From Halobacteriales archaeon QS_5_70_17 (lineage in GTDB: Archaea > Halobacteriota > Halobacteria > Halobacteriales > Haloarculaceae), in assembly GCA_003021975.1 (NCBI GenBank), contig PXRR01000012.1:5972-69971 (forward strand): 64,000 bases of DNA. Reading direction: 5' to 3'. Position numbers and translations under genes: made by a program. Of this stretch, positions 20,041-28,987 are shown one piece after another. Under the pieces are notes generated by a model that made no database searches, was not told the origin of the DNA, and saw only the letters and a list, made by a program, of their open reading frames with translations. The number at the start of each line of letters is the position of its first letter. Position 1 is the first letter of the stretch.

Positions 20041-20226
20041 TCACTCCTCGTCGTCGTCCGCCTTCATCTCCCCGAGGCGGTCGACGAGTTCCTCGGTGGA
20101 GCTGTCGCCGTCGACCGACACCTCGCCCTCGTGGTCGTGTTCGTGGACGTTGATCCCCTCGCCGCCCTCGTCGGTGTCGACCTCCTGGTTCTCCTGTTCG
20201 GACTCGTCGTAGCTTCCGAATCCCAT
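20041..20226 (-). CDS. DUF5786 family protein
   Basis: 61 aa, highly acidic. MGFGSYDESEQENQEVDTD at the start and NVHEHDHEGEVSVDGDSSTEELVDRLGEMK are the signatures of the haloarchaeal DUF5786 family. The ATG 20226 is preferred; the codon before it in frame is GTG. TATA-like CCTTTTCAGG about 28 nt upstream indicates a leaderless mRNA. No function is known; no cysteines or membrane segments. Confidence 0.88.
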   Translation of the reverse strand: MGFGSYDESEQENQEVDTDEGGEGINVHEHDHEGEVSVDGDSSTEELVDRLGEMKADDDEE

Positions 20227-20369
20227 CACTAGCCCGGGGCGATCCGGCCTGAAAAGGAGCGCGGTTCCCGAACCGTCCCGAACGCGACGAAACGACCGCT
20301 CGGGGGCGCGGTCGGGGCCGGTCGCCGACCGTGCGAAGGTTCACCACGGTTCGGGCCGTACCCGGTCCC

Positions 20370-20894
20370 GTGAGTGGGCTCGTCGCCACCCTGCAGATCG
20401 GCGAGCGACCGCCGCTGGGCGGCGGTCTGCGCCCGGCGGTCGTCGCACACCTCTACGGCGGCTCCCTGCCCCGGTTCGTCGTCCACGAGGTCGGCGACGA
20501 CGGGACGATGCGCCGCGTCGAGGGAGCCTACGCCCCGGAGTTCGACGCCGATCCGGCCTACCCGGTGACGGACCTCCTGCTGGCGACGCGGCGCGAGGGG
20601 TCGGCGGCGGCCCAGCGGCTGACCGTCCTTTCCCGGAAGGCGGCGGCCAACTACGGGCGGTCGTTCCGCGAGATGGTCTTCGAGAGCGCCGTCGCCCGCG
20701 GAGCGCCGGGCTACGGCCGGCTCTTCGAGGCGCGCAGCCAGCTCGAGGCCCACCCCTACGAGGGGGTGATCGCTGTCACCTTCCTCCCGGGAGTCGACGC
20801 CGTCGTCCGGACCTCGATCGCGGACAACGTCGCCCGGATCGGCCCCACCGACGCGACGCTCGCGGACGGCGAACCTGCGGGGAGCGGCGAGTGA
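20370..20894 (+). CDS. conserved haloarchaeal hypothetical protein (174 aa)
   Basis: Starts at GTG 20370 (SGLVATLQIGERPPLGGG); an earlier in-frame GTG at 20331 would add 13 residues. The protein is soluble, with a beta-rich start (AVVAHLYGGSLPRFVVHEVGDDGTMRRVEGAY) and a helical middle (SAAAQRLTVLSRKAAANYGRSFREMVFESAVA), ending TFLPGVDAVVRTSIADNVARIG. Residue use is typical of real coding DNA. I do not recognise a named family or catalytic motif. It is about 100 nt upstream of the Y-family polymerase. Confidence 0.65.
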   Translation: MSGLVATLQIGERPPLGGGLRPAVVAHLYGGSLPRFVVHEVGDDGTMRRVEGAYAPEFDADPAYPVTDLLLATRREGSAAAQRLTVLSRKAAANYGRSFREMVFESAVARGAPGYGRLFEARSQLEAHPYEGVIAVTFLPGVDAVVRTSIADNVARIGPTDATLADGEPAGSGE

Positions 20895-20994
20895 GCGTCC
20901 GGGTCGCCGCCGATCGATCCGCCGACCGCCCCGGGGAGCGATCACTTCCGCCCCGGGCTCAACAGCTACATACGAGCGGCCGTGGAGTCGGGGT

Positions 20995-22218
20995 ATGAGC
21001 CGGCCGCGTGGCGATCGGGTCGTCCTCCACGTGGACGTGGACTGCTTCTACGCCGCCTGCGAGCGGCGCCGCGAGCCAGCGCTGATCGGCGAGCCGATCG
21101 TCGTCGGCATGGGCTACGAGGACGGCGAGTCGACCGGCGCGGTCGCGACGGCCAGCTACGAGGCCCGCGAGCACGGCGTCGAGAGCGCGCAGGCCGTCTC
21201 GCGGGCCCTCGAACTCCTCCCGCGCGCGGAGGACGCACCCGACGGCGCCGAACCGGTCGGCCACTACCGCCCCGTCGACATGCCCTTCTACGAGTCGGTC
21301 AGCGAGGAGGTGCGGGCGGTGCTGCACGACGTCGCCGACACCGTCCGCGAGGTGAGCATCGACGAGGCGTACCTCGACGTGACCGACCGCGTCGGCTGGC
21401 ACAGCGTCGGGGTCTTCGCCGAGAGCCTCAGGGAGCGCATCGGGGAGACCGCGGGCGTCACTGCCAGCGTCGGCGTCGCCCCCGACATGGCGACCGCCAA
21501 GGTCGCGAGCGACCACGACAAGCCCGACGGCCTCGTCGTCGTCGAACCCGGCGAGGTCCGCGAGTTCCTCGCGCCGCTGCCGGTCGGCCAACTCCACGGC
21601 GTCGGCCCGGTGACCGCCGGCGAACTCGGCGAGATGGGGATCCACACGGCGGGCGATCTGGCGGCCGCCGACCCGGGGGCGCTGGCCGAGCGCTTCGGCG
21701 AGCGCGGCCGGGAGATCCACGCCCGGGCGAACGGTCGCGACGACCGGGACGTCGAACCCGTCGGCCGGCCCAAGAGCCTCTCCCGGGAGTCGGCGTTCCA
21801 CGACCCCACCGACGACGTCGACCGGATCCGCGAACGCTTCGCTGACCTCGTCGCGGACGTCGTCGCGCGCGCCGAGGACCGCGGCGCGCTCTACCGGACC
21901 GTCGGGATCAAGGTGGTCCGCCCGCCGTTCGAAGTGAACACCCGCGAGCGGTCGCTGTCGGGACCGGTCGCGGACGCCGACCTCGTGCGGTCGGTCGTCG
22001 CCGACCTCGCGGCGGAGTTCGAGGGCGACACCGTCCGCAAGGTCGGCGTGCGCGTCTCCAATCTCTCGTTCGACGCCGCCACGCAGGCCGACCTGCGGGG
22101 GTGGGCCGAGGGCGAGAGCGGGACCGACGACGCCGACGAGAGCCGTGACGGCCGGGGGACGGACGCGGGGCTCCGCGGGCAGACCTCGCTCGTCGACTTC
22201 CTCGGCGCGGATCGTTAA
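20995..22218 (+). CDS. dinB: Y-family DNA polymerase IV
   Basis: 407 aa. Translesion polymerase. Palm/finger motifs VVLHVDVDCFYAACERRREP (catalytic Asp pair) and EVSIDEAYLDVTDR (third carboxylate); thumb HhH region LPVGQLHGVGPVTAGELGEMGI; little-finger domain from about residue 250 (GRPKSLSRESAFHDPTDD). The extreme C-terminus QTSLVDFL (from about residue 396) is a consensus PIP box, so the enzyme should dock on the PCNA clamp. Monocistronic; damage response regulation is not evident from the promoter. Confidence 0.96.
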   Translation: MSRPRGDRVVLHVDVDCFYAACERRREPALIGEPIVVGMGYEDGESTGAVATASYEAREHGVESAQAVSRALELLPRAEDAPDGAEPVGHYRPVDMPFYESVSEEVRAVLHDVADTVREVSIDEAYLDVTDRVGWHSVGVFAESLRERIGETAGVTASVGVAPDMATAKVASDHDKPDGLVVVEPGEVREFLAPLPVGQLHGVGPVTAGELGEMGIHTAGDLAAADPGALAERFGERGREIHARANGRDDRDVEPVGRPKSLSRESAFHDPTDDVDRIRERFADLVADVVARAEDRGALYRTVGIKVVRPPFEVNTRERSLSGPVADADLVRSVVADLAAEFEGDTVRKVGVRVSNLSFDAATQADLRGWAEGESGTDDADESRDGRGTDAGLRGQTSLVDFLGADR

Positions 22219-22243
22219 GCCGCCGGCCGCACAACGTCGTCGC

Positions 22244-22522
22244 ATGAATCACCTCCAGCGGGCACCCGAGGACGAGGGCTACCGGCTCCCCCGACACGCC
22301 CACATCGTCGTCTACGACGACCGGGAGGGCGACGACCTGCTGACGGTCTACGACTGCGGGGCCGCCCAGAAGCCCCCCTCCGCGCAGTTCATCGGCCACC
22401 TCGTCCGGGTCGCGGCCGCCGCCGAGACCGAGCGGACCCCGACCGGGTGCGTCGTCCGCCTGCGCGAGGGCGGTCGACTGGTCGAGCAGGCCGACGACGA
22501 GTGGGTCGTCAGGCCCGCGTAG
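22244..22522 (+). CDS. conserved haloarchaeal hypothetical protein (92 aa)
   Basis: 92 aa soluble protein: MNHLQRAPEDEGYRLPRHAHIVVYDDREGDDLLTVYDCGAA at the start, QFIGHLVRVAAAAETERTPTGCVVRLREGG in the middle. No known motif; two isolated Cys. The ATG is 25 nt after the polymerase stop, so cotranscription is possible. It converges on the acyl-CoA synthetase gene. Residue composition is coding-like; the family is unknown to me. Confidence 0.65.
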   Translation: MNHLQRAPEDEGYRLPRHAHIVVYDDREGDDLLTVYDCGAAQKPPSAQFIGHLVRVAAAAETERTPTGCVVRLREGGRLVEQADDEWVVRPA

Positions 22523-22535
22523 CGGGGCCAGCGTT

Positions 22536-24218
22536 TCAGGACCCGGCGCCCTCCGGCGAGTCCGGCACGCGGTCGCGCAGTTCCGTCCGGCGGATCTTCC
22601 CGGTCACCGTCTTCGGGAGTTCGTCGACGAACTCGATGTCCCGGGGGTACTCGTGGGCCGCGAGCTCCGTCCTGACGTGGTCCCTGATGTCGTCTTTCAG
22701 GTCCTCGCTCGGCTCGTCGTCCCCCGAGGGGACGACGAAGGCCTTCACGACGTTCCCCCGCTCGGCGTCGGGCTTGGGGACGACAGCGGCCTCCGCGACG
22801 GCGTCGTGCTCGCCCAGCGACGACTCCACCTCGAAGGGACCGATCCGGTAGCCCGCGGAGACGATCACGTCGTCGGCCCGTCCCTCGAACCAGAAGTAGC
22901 CGTCCTCGTCGCGGTACCCGAGGTCCCCCGAGAGATACCAGTCGCCGACGAAGCAGTCGTCGGTCTTCTCGGGGTGCTCCCAGTAGCCGGCGAAGAAACA
23001 GGGGAAGTCGCCGCGCTCGGCGATGACGCCCGTCTCGCCGGCCGCCAGTTCCTCCCCGGTCTCGGGATCGACGACGGTGGCCGTCACGCAAGGGAGGGGT
23101 TTGCCCATGCTCCCGGGGCGGACCTCCATCTCCGGGTAGTTGTTGATGATCATGTTGCCCGTCTCGGTCTGGCCGTAGGTGTCGAGGATGGTCACGCCCA
23201 GCGCGCGCTCGCCCCACTCGACGACGCCGGCCGACAGCGGTTCGCCGATCGACAGCGCGTGCCGGAGGTCGTGGTCGACGCCGTCGAGGACGGCCTCCTC
23301 CTCGCGGAGCATCCGGTAGGCCGTCGGCACCGAGAACAGCACGGTGATCGGGTATTCGTCGAGCAGCGCGGCCCACGCCGCGGGGTCGAACTCCCCCTCG
23401 TAGGTGAAAAGCGAGGTCCCCCAGTACCACGCGCCTAGCGTGTTGATCGGGCCGGTCAGCCAGCCCAGGTCCGCCGTCGACCAGTAGAGGTCCTCGTCGG
23501 TCAGGTCGACCGCGAGCTTCTGGGTGAGCGCGACCCCCGCGACCCACCGGTGTTTGTGGAGTACGCCCTTCGCCGGCCCGGTCGTCCCGGAGGTGTAGTA
23601 CAGCAGGGCGTCGTCCTCGCCGCTAGTGTCGACGGCCTCGAAATCTGAGTCGCCGCCCGCGACCGCGTCGTGGTAGTCGACGTCGTCGTGGCCGACGCTC
23701 TCGCGGTCGACGACGATCACCTCCTCGACGCTCTGGGCCTCCTCGAGGGCCTCCCCGACCGTCTCGCGGTTCTCCGGGGTGGTGAGCACCACCCGCGCGC
23801 CGCAGTCGTCGAGGCGGTAGGCGATCCCCTGGGGACCGAACCGCTCGTTGACGCTCCCCCAGACGGCGCCGGCCTTCAGCGTGCCGAGCATCGCCGCGTA
23901 GTGCTCGGGGATCCGGGGCATGTACGAGAACACCCGGTCGCCGCGGTCGACCCGGTCGGAGAGAGCGTCGGCGAACCGGCTCGACCGGTCGCGCAGCTCG
24001 CCGAAGGTGACCGTCTCGCTGGCTCCGCCGTCGGCGTCGGGGGCCTCGCTGCCGGTCCACTCGAGGGCGACGCGGTCCGGATCGCGCTCGGCGTGTCGGT
24101 CACACGTCTCGTGTGCGACGTTCAGCGACCCCGGGGCGTCCCGGTCGGCGTCCGCGTACACGTCGTCCCAGGAGAACTCCGACCGGTCCGCTACGGGATC
24201 GAACTCGTTCCAGTCCAT
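22536..24218 (-). CDS. AMP-forming acyl-CoA synthetase (acetyl-CoA synthetase-like)
   Basis: 560 aa, ANL superfamily. It activates a short-chain carboxylate with ATP and CoA. P-loop-like YYTSGTTGPAKGVLHKH near residue 210; LDTYGQTETGN (motif A5); DWYLSGDLGYRDEDGYFWFEGRADDVI with the hinge Asp; C-terminal PKTVTGKIRR with the catalytic, acetylatable Lys. The segment YWSTADLGWLTGPINTLGAWYWG is like acetyl/propionyl-CoA synthetases of the medium subfamily, so acetate, propionate or similar acids are likely substrates. TATA-like GTAAATC lies about 30 nt upstream. Confidence 0.9.
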   Translation of the reverse strand: MDWNEFDPVADRSEFSWDDVYADADRDAPGSLNVAHETCDRHAERDPDRVALEWTGSEAPDADGGASETVTFGELRDRSSRFADALSDRVDRGDRVFSYMPRIPEHYAAMLGTLKAGAVWGSVNERFGPQGIAYRLDDCGARVVLTTPENRETVGEALEEAQSVEEVIVVDRESVGHDDVDYHDAVAGGDSDFEAVDTSGEDDALLYYTSGTTGPAKGVLHKHRWVAGVALTQKLAVDLTDEDLYWSTADLGWLTGPINTLGAWYWGTSLFTYEGEFDPAAWAALLDEYPITVLFSVPTAYRMLREEEAVLDGVDHDLRHALSIGEPLSAGVVEWGERALGVTILDTYGQTETGNMIINNYPEMEVRPGSMGKPLPCVTATVVDPETGEELAAGETGVIAERGDFPCFFAGYWEHPEKTDDCFVGDWYLSGDLGYRDEDGYFWFEGRADDVIVSAGYRIGPFEVESSLGEHDAVAEAAVVPKPDAERGNVVKAFVVPSGDDEPSEDLKDDIRDHVRTELAAHEYPRDIEFVDELPKTVTGKIRRTELRDRVPDSPEGAGS

Positions 24219-24386
24219 GTGATAGCACTCCTCACCCTGTCACTTAGCGATTTACGAACTGACACATCAGAGAGAACGTATTTCTGGCCGACACGAAGGG
24301 CGTTTACTCTCATTATCTATTGTAAGAATAATACTATCTATATCGTAAGTTTACTTATCCCGGACGTGATACAGCCGTGGAATAGA
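24219..24386. promoter_or_regulatory. A/T-rich divergent promoter region
   Basis: About 170 nt, strikingly A/T-rich between 24270 and 24360 (for example AATAATACTATCTATA), unlike anything coding around it. A TATA-like GTTTACTTAT about 32 nt before ATG 24387 serves the rightward gene; GTAAATC on the minus strand near 24250 serves the acyl-CoA synthetase. The extra A/T suggests several factor-binding sites or recently acquired DNA. Confidence 0.5.
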
Positions 24387-25379
24387 ATGAACTACAGGAG
24401 CGTCGCGGAGTTGAACGAGGAGGTACGCGGACTCGGGCAGACGCTGGCGAAGGACGTCGACCTGGTTGTCGGGATTCCTCGGTCCGGGCTCCTGGTCTCG
24501 AATCTCCTCTGTCTGTACCTCGATCGGCCGATGACCGACGTCGACGGTCTCGCCGCGGGGCGGGTGATGTCGACGGGGAACCGGTACGACGACGGCGAGC
24601 GCTTCGAGGACGTCGAGCGAGCGGTGATCGTCGACGACTCCGTCGACACCGGCCGCCAGATGGAGGCGACGCAGGACCGCGTCGCCGACCTCGACCTCCC
24701 GTTCGAGGTGGAGTACGCCGCCGCCTACGTCACCCCCGGCGGGCACCGGTACGTCGATCACTACGGCGAAGTGGTCCAGAAGCCGCGGATCTTCGAGTGG
24801 AACCTGATGCACCACCCCATGATCAGCAACTTCTGCGTCGACATCGACGGGGTGCTCTGCCGGGATCCGACCCGCCTCGAGAACGACGACGGCGACGGCT
24901 ACCGGGAGTTCCTGGAGACGGTCGCCCCGACGGTCGTCCCCAGCGAACCGATCGGCTGGCTGGTCACCTGCCGCCTGGAGAAGTACCGCGACGCCACCGA
25001 GGCCTGGCTCGCGAGACACGGCATCGAGTACGAGAACCTGGTGATGATGGACCACCCCAGCAAGGAGGCCCGACAGCGCGCGGGCGACCACGCCGAGTTC
25101 AAGGCGGAGGTCTACCGGGAGACCGGCCCGGCCCTCTTCGTCGAGAGTTCCGCCGGGCAGGCGGCCGCCATCTCCGAGGCGACCGGGAGACCCGTCTTCT
25201 GTTACGACGAAAACCGGATGCTCCAGCCCGACAGCCTCTCGCGGGCGCGCCAGCAGGGCGGCGAGTACCTCTCGCGGTTCCGCGACGATCCCGTCGGGTT
25301 CTCGCTGCTGGCCGGCAGACACGTCCTCCGGGAGTCGTACTACCGGGCCCGCCTCGCCGCCCGAGAGTACCGCGGCTGA
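24387..25379 (+). CDS. phosphoribosyltransferase-HAD-like fusion protein
   Basis: 330 aa. Residues about 20-140 are a type I phosphoribosyltransferase fold: DLVVGIPRSGLLVSNLL and the PRPP loop VIVDDSVDTG at 81-89. A second domain starts at NFCVDIDGVLCRDP (HAD motif I, DxD 152-154), with GWLVTCRLEKYRDATEAWLARHGI around motif II and later segments (HAEFKAEVYRETGPALFVESSAGQAAAISEATGRPVFCYDENRM). Related fusions occur in surface-polysaccharide and phage or plasmid gene sets, acting on sugar- or nucleotide-phosphates; the substrate here is unknown. It stands alone with an A/T-rich promoter. Confidence 0.8.
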   Translation: MNYRSVAELNEEVRGLGQTLAKDVDLVVGIPRSGLLVSNLLCLYLDRPMTDVDGLAAGRVMSTGNRYDDGERFEDVERAVIVDDSVDTGRQMEATQDRVADLDLPFEVEYAAAYVTPGGHRYVDHYGEVVQKPRIFEWNLMHHPMISNFCVDIDGVLCRDPTRLENDDGDGYREFLETVAPTVVPSEPIGWLVTCRLEKYRDATEAWLARHGIEYENLVMMDHPSKEARQRAGDHAEFKAEVYRETGPALFVESSAGQAAAISEATGRPVFCYDENRMLQPDSLSRARQQGGEYLSRFRDDPVGFSLLAGRHVLRESYYRARLAAREYRG

Positions 25380-25452
25380 TCGATCCGGGGCCGGCACGGC
25401 GTCCGCCGGGCGTCTGACGGATCGTTATGTCCCCGCGCGCGAACTCGACCAC

Positions 25453-25656
25453 ATGGACGACGAGACCGTCACGGTCGCGGAGGGAAGCGCCGGCCGGGCG
25501 TCGAGCGGTCCGCGAGCGGTCGCGACCCGCCGCGCCGGCGAACTGTGTCGCCCGCCGTCGAGGTCCCCGTGGACCGGGGACGACCGGCGGCCGATCCCGC
25601 TGCTCCGGACGGATCGAAGCGCGCGCGGAACTCCCCGCGGTAGCTCGTACCGATGA
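25453..25656 (+). CDS. doubtful 67-aa ORF overlapping the HerA-like gene start
   Basis: Begins MDDETVTVAEGSAG and ends on a TGA that overlaps the next ATG (ATGA at 25653-25656), an arrangement expected of translationally coupled genes. After about 25 residues the sequence becomes Arg/Ser/Pro-rich (PPSRSPWTGDDRRPIPLLRT), which argues against a functional protein; it might be a truncated gene. Confidence 0.25.
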   Translation: MDDETVTVAEGSAGRASSGPRAVATRRAGELCRPPSRSPWTGDDRRPIPLLRTDRSARGTPRGSSYR

Positions 25657-27285
25657 CCGACGAACCGACCATCGAGGTGGGCGAGACCGAGGACGGATCG
25701 GTCGACCTCCCGATCATCGACCTGCTCACCGGCCGCGGGTTCGTCACCGGGAAGTCGGGGTCCGGGAAGTCCAACACCGCGTCGGTCATCGCCGAGAAGC
25801 TCCTGGACCGGGGGTACGGCCTCCTGCTGGTCGACCTCGACGGGGAGTACTACGGGCTGAAAGAGCAGTACGAACTCCTGCATGTCGGCGCCGACGAGGA
25901 GTGCGACATCCAGGTGAGCGCCGAGCACGCCGAGAAGATCGCCGAGATGGCGCTGGGCAACAACGTGCCGATCATCCTCGACGTCTCCTCGTTTCTCGAC
26001 GAGTCGGAGGCCGCCGACCTGCTGACCGAAATAGCCAAACAGCTCTTCGCCAAGGGGAAAAAGCGCAAGAAGCCGTTCCTGCTGGTCGTCGAGGAGATTC
26101 ACGAGTGGATCCCCGAGGGCGGCGGTATGGGCGAGTGCGGGCGGACGCTCGTGAAGGTCGCTAAACGGGGGCGGAAACACGGGCTGGGGGTCGTCGGCAT
26201 CAGCCAGCGGCCCGCCGACGTGAAAAAGGACTTCATCACCCAGTGCGACTGGCTGTGCTGGCACCGCCTGACCTGGCGCAACGACACGAAGGTGGTCAAG
26301 CGAGTGCTCGGCAGCGAGTACGCCGAGGCCGTCGAGGGACTGGACGACGGCGAGGCGTTTCTCGTCACAGACTGGTCCGGCGAAACCCGCCGCGTGCAGT
26401 TCCACCGCAAGCAGACCTTCGACGCCGGCGCCACGCCGGGACTGGAGGACTTCGAGCGCCCCGACCTCAAGAGCGTCAGCGCCGACCTCGTGGGGGAACT
26501 GGAGTCGATCACCGACGAGCAGCGCCGCCGGGAGGACCGCATCGAGGAACTCGAGCGGGAACTCCGGGAGAAGGAGCGCCGCATCGAGATCCTCGAGCGG
26601 GACCTGGAGGAGGCCCGGGACCTCTCTCAGATGGCCGACCGGTTCGCCGAGGCCCTGTTCGACCACCCCGGCCGCTCCCGGATGCAGTTGCGATCCGAGC
26701 GGGGGACCGAACGGGACGAGCCGGCACACACCGCAGACGGAGGTTCGGGGGACGGCGGCGACGCCGACGCCGGTGTTGACCCCTCCGACGCGCCGGACGC
26801 CACCGGGGACGCCGACGCCCGGCGCGCGGTCGAACCCGCCCCCTCGGAGCAGGCGACGCTGGAGGAGAATCCCGGCACCGAGTACGACCCGGGCGTCGAG
26901 TGGCCCGACCCGCCGCTCGACGACGGCGGACGCTCGGTCGGCGGAGACGCCACCGCCGACGCGCGCTCCGAGGACCGCCCGAGCGGCGGCCGGATCGTCT
27001 CCACCGCCGACGGCGGGCGACCGGACGAGCGCGACGAGAGCGACGAGAGCGACGGGGAGGCCGACCGCCCCGTGGTCCGCCGCGTCCGAGAGGTCCTCTC
27101 AGGACTGGAGCCCGGGTCGCGCCGGTTGCTCGCGCGCTACCGCGAGGACGGCCCCTGCTCGCCGCTCGACGCCCACGTCGCCGCCGCTGCCGGACCTCGT
27201 CGCGGCCGCCCACGACGGCCGCCTCTCCGAGGCCGAGGTCGAGCGGACCGTCGCCGCCATCGAGGACGGACTGCTCGACGAGTAG
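25653..27285 (+). CDS. HerA-like ATPase (DUF87/helicase family), C-terminus frameshifted
   Basis: ATPase of the HerA/VirB4 group. Walker A GKSGSGKS at 33-40, Walker B FLLVVEEIHEW near 140, and the arginine-rich segment VKVAKRGRKHGLGVVGISQRP. A coiled coil occupies about residues 280-330 (RRREDRIEELERELREKERRIEILERDLEEAR), followed by a long acidic disordered stretch. Near base 27185 the frame breaks: the natural end LPDLVAAAHDGRLSEAEVERTVAAIEDGLLDE lies in another frame ending at TAG 27283-27285, and about 25-30 residues of the small C-terminal domain seem missing. Unshifted, the frame runs on to 27944 through unrelated sequence. The motor domain is intact. Likely role: DNA translocation or resection-type processing. 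Confidence 0.85.
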
Positions 27286-27336
27286 CGGCGGGACCGACGC
27301 CCGTGCGTTTTTGCCCTCCCGCACGCCCGGGATCGT

Positions 27337-27609
27337 ATGGAGCTGGAGTGTACCGTCTACGGTCCGCTTCGGGGGGCGACCGGCGAGAAGACGGTGACCG
27401 TCGAGTTCGGAGGCGGCACCGTCCGGGACGCCCTCGCGGCGTTCGTCGCGGCCTACCCCCGCGCCGAGTCGCAGCTGTTCGACGAGGAGGGTGCGGTCCG
27501 GCCGAGCGTCCGCGTCGCGCTGGACGGCGACCGGGTCGTCCTCGACGCGCGCTGTCGGCCGGACGCCGCGCTGGCGATCTATCCGGCGATGCGCGGAGGG
27601 AGACGATAG
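27337..27609 (+). CDS. MoaD/ThiS-like ubiquitin-fold protein (SAMP family candidate)
   Basis: 90 aa, beta-grasp. ECTVYGPLRGATGEKTVTVEF, TVRDALAAFVAAYPRAESQLFDEEG, RPSVRVALDGDRV and a C-terminal PAMRGGRR. Archaeal SAMPs and MoaD end in an exposed Gly-Gly for thiocarboxylation or isopeptide bonds; here two arginines follow the Gly pair, so maturation by a JAMM-type protease would be needed, or the protein is not conjugated. Possible roles: sulfur carrier for molybdopterin or tRNA thiolation, or protein modifier. Stands between the HerA-like ATPase and a formamidase-type gene. Confidence 0.8.
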   Translation: MELECTVYGPLRGATGEKTVTVEFGGGTVRDALAAFVAAYPRAESQLFDEEGAVRPSVRVALDGDRVVLDARCRPDAALAIYPAMRGGRR

Positions 27610-27631
27610 AGGTAGCCCGCGGGGGAGGCGG

Positions 27632-28939
27632 CTACAGGTCGTACTGCTCGCGCACTACGTCCGCGAGGCCGCGCTCCTCGAGCTTCGACATCGGCGCGAG
27701 CATGCTCAACTGGACGACCCCCGGCAGGCGGCCGATCTCGACGCCGCCGGTGAACGTACACCGCGCGCGGATCTCGCCCTCGGTCATGTCGAGCAGCGTC
27801 CCGGCGCGGTCGAAGGCGTTCTCGGTGGCGTCGTTGATCGTCGCGCCGCTGCCGATCACCTGGACCGGGCCCATCTCCTCGTTCAGTTCGACGCCGTGGG
27901 CGTCGGCCAGTTCCCGGCCCGCTTCGAGTTCCTCCTCGCCGTAGGGCTGTGCGATCGGCGGCAGGTCCTCGGCGTTAGGCAGGAGCAGCGGGCCGTCGAT
28001 GTCGAGGTCCTCGATCACCTCGACCCGGAGGGTCGTCGTCCCGCTCACGTCGGTCGTGTGCAGGGAGAGTTCGCCGTCGCCCTGGTTGGCGTGGAGGTCG
28101 CCGACGTAGAGGCCGCCGCCGTCGACCTTCACCGGGCAGATCAGCACGGCGCCGGGCCGGACGTCGTTGGAGTCGAGGTGGCCGTCGGTGCGCTCGGCGA
28201 GGTCGGCCTCGTCGCCGAGCCCCCAGTCGTGCTCGGCGCCGATCAGGAACTGCCCGAAGTCGCCGGCGTTGTGCGAGTCGGGGAGTTCCACCGGCGGCGT
28301 CGTCCCGATGTTGCCGATGAACGGCCGGAGGTGGCCGAGCGTTCCGGGCATCTCGCTGGGGCCGTACAGGAGGATCGGGTGCTGCCGGGCGTTCTCCGGC
28401 AGCGCCATGTTCGCCTCGGCGTTCTCGGCGAGGGCGCCGGCGGCCTCCTCGTCCATCGTCAGCCCGACCGTGCGGTCCTCGTCGAAGGCGACCGTGTAAC
28501 CGTACTCGAAGCCGAACGAGGAGGCGTCGGCGCCACACTCCGCACAGCGGATCGCGTCCTCGCCGGTCCCCTCGACGACGCTGTCGGGCCACTCGGTGCC
28601 GCACTCCGGACAGCGGTGGTCGACGAACGGGTCGTCGCCGAACGCCTCTTCCCGTTCGCGCATGCTCCCCGTCGAGGTGGCGAGGCTGGTCACCTCGACG
28701 TCCTCGATGTAGACGGCGATGGCGTCGCCGACCTCGGCGCCCTCGACGGCGATCGGTCGAGTCACCTCGTGGCCGCCCCGGAAGCCGGGAGTGATCATCG
28801 GCCCCCAGCAGGCCGGCGGCGTGTGCGTCCGGACGGTGCCGCCGTCGGCGACCGTCCCCGCCCACTCCTGGTCGGGTCCGACGAGTCCGAGCGTGTACTG
28901 GTCGACCTCCAGTTCCTGTTGGATCTCTCGCTGTGCCAT
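27632..28939 (-). CDS. acetamidase/formamidase family protein
   Basis: 435 aa. FmdA/AmdA fold: THTPPACWGPMITPGFRGGHEVTRPIAVEGAEVGDAIAVYIEDVEVTS at the start, then GHLRPFIGNIGTTP and NAGDFGQFLIGAEHDWGL, DGGGLYVGDLHANQGDGELS (metal-binding His/Asp), and the ATINDATENAFDRAGTLL segment. An inserted zinc ribbon (RCPECGTEW...RCAECGAD, about residues 108-145) is typical of the longer archaeal/bacterial acetamidases. Hydrolyses short amides to acid plus ammonia. No amide transporter or urease genes are adjacent. Confidence 0.92.
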   Translation of the reverse strand: MAQREIQQELEVDQYTLGLVGPDQEWAGTVADGGTVRTHTPPACWGPMITPGFRGGHEVTRPIAVEGAEVGDAIAVYIEDVEVTSLATSTGSMREREEAFGDDPFVDHRCPECGTEWPDSVVEGTGEDAIRCAECGADASSFGFEYGYTVAFDEDRTVGLTMDEEAAGALAENAEANMALPENARQHPILLYGPSEMPGTLGHLRPFIGNIGTTPPVELPDSHNAGDFGQFLIGAEHDWGLGDEADLAERTDGHLDSNDVRPGAVLICPVKVDGGGLYVGDLHANQGDGELSLHTTDVSGTTTLRVEVIEDLDIDGPLLLPNAEDLPPIAQPYGEEELEAGRELADAHGVELNEEMGPVQVIGSGATINDATENAFDRAGTLLDMTEGEIRARCTFTGGVEIGRLPGVVQLSMLAPMSKLEERGLADVVREQYDL

Positions 28940-28987
28940 GGTCGTCCGTACCGTAGGCCGCCGGGGGGATAAGCCTGCGCCGTGCGG

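Noticed and set aside
23670-24386. Upstream extension of the phosphoribosyltransferase-HAD frame
   Set aside because: It is antisense to the acyl-CoA synthetase and crosses its promoter; the ATG at 24387 starts the recognisable protein.
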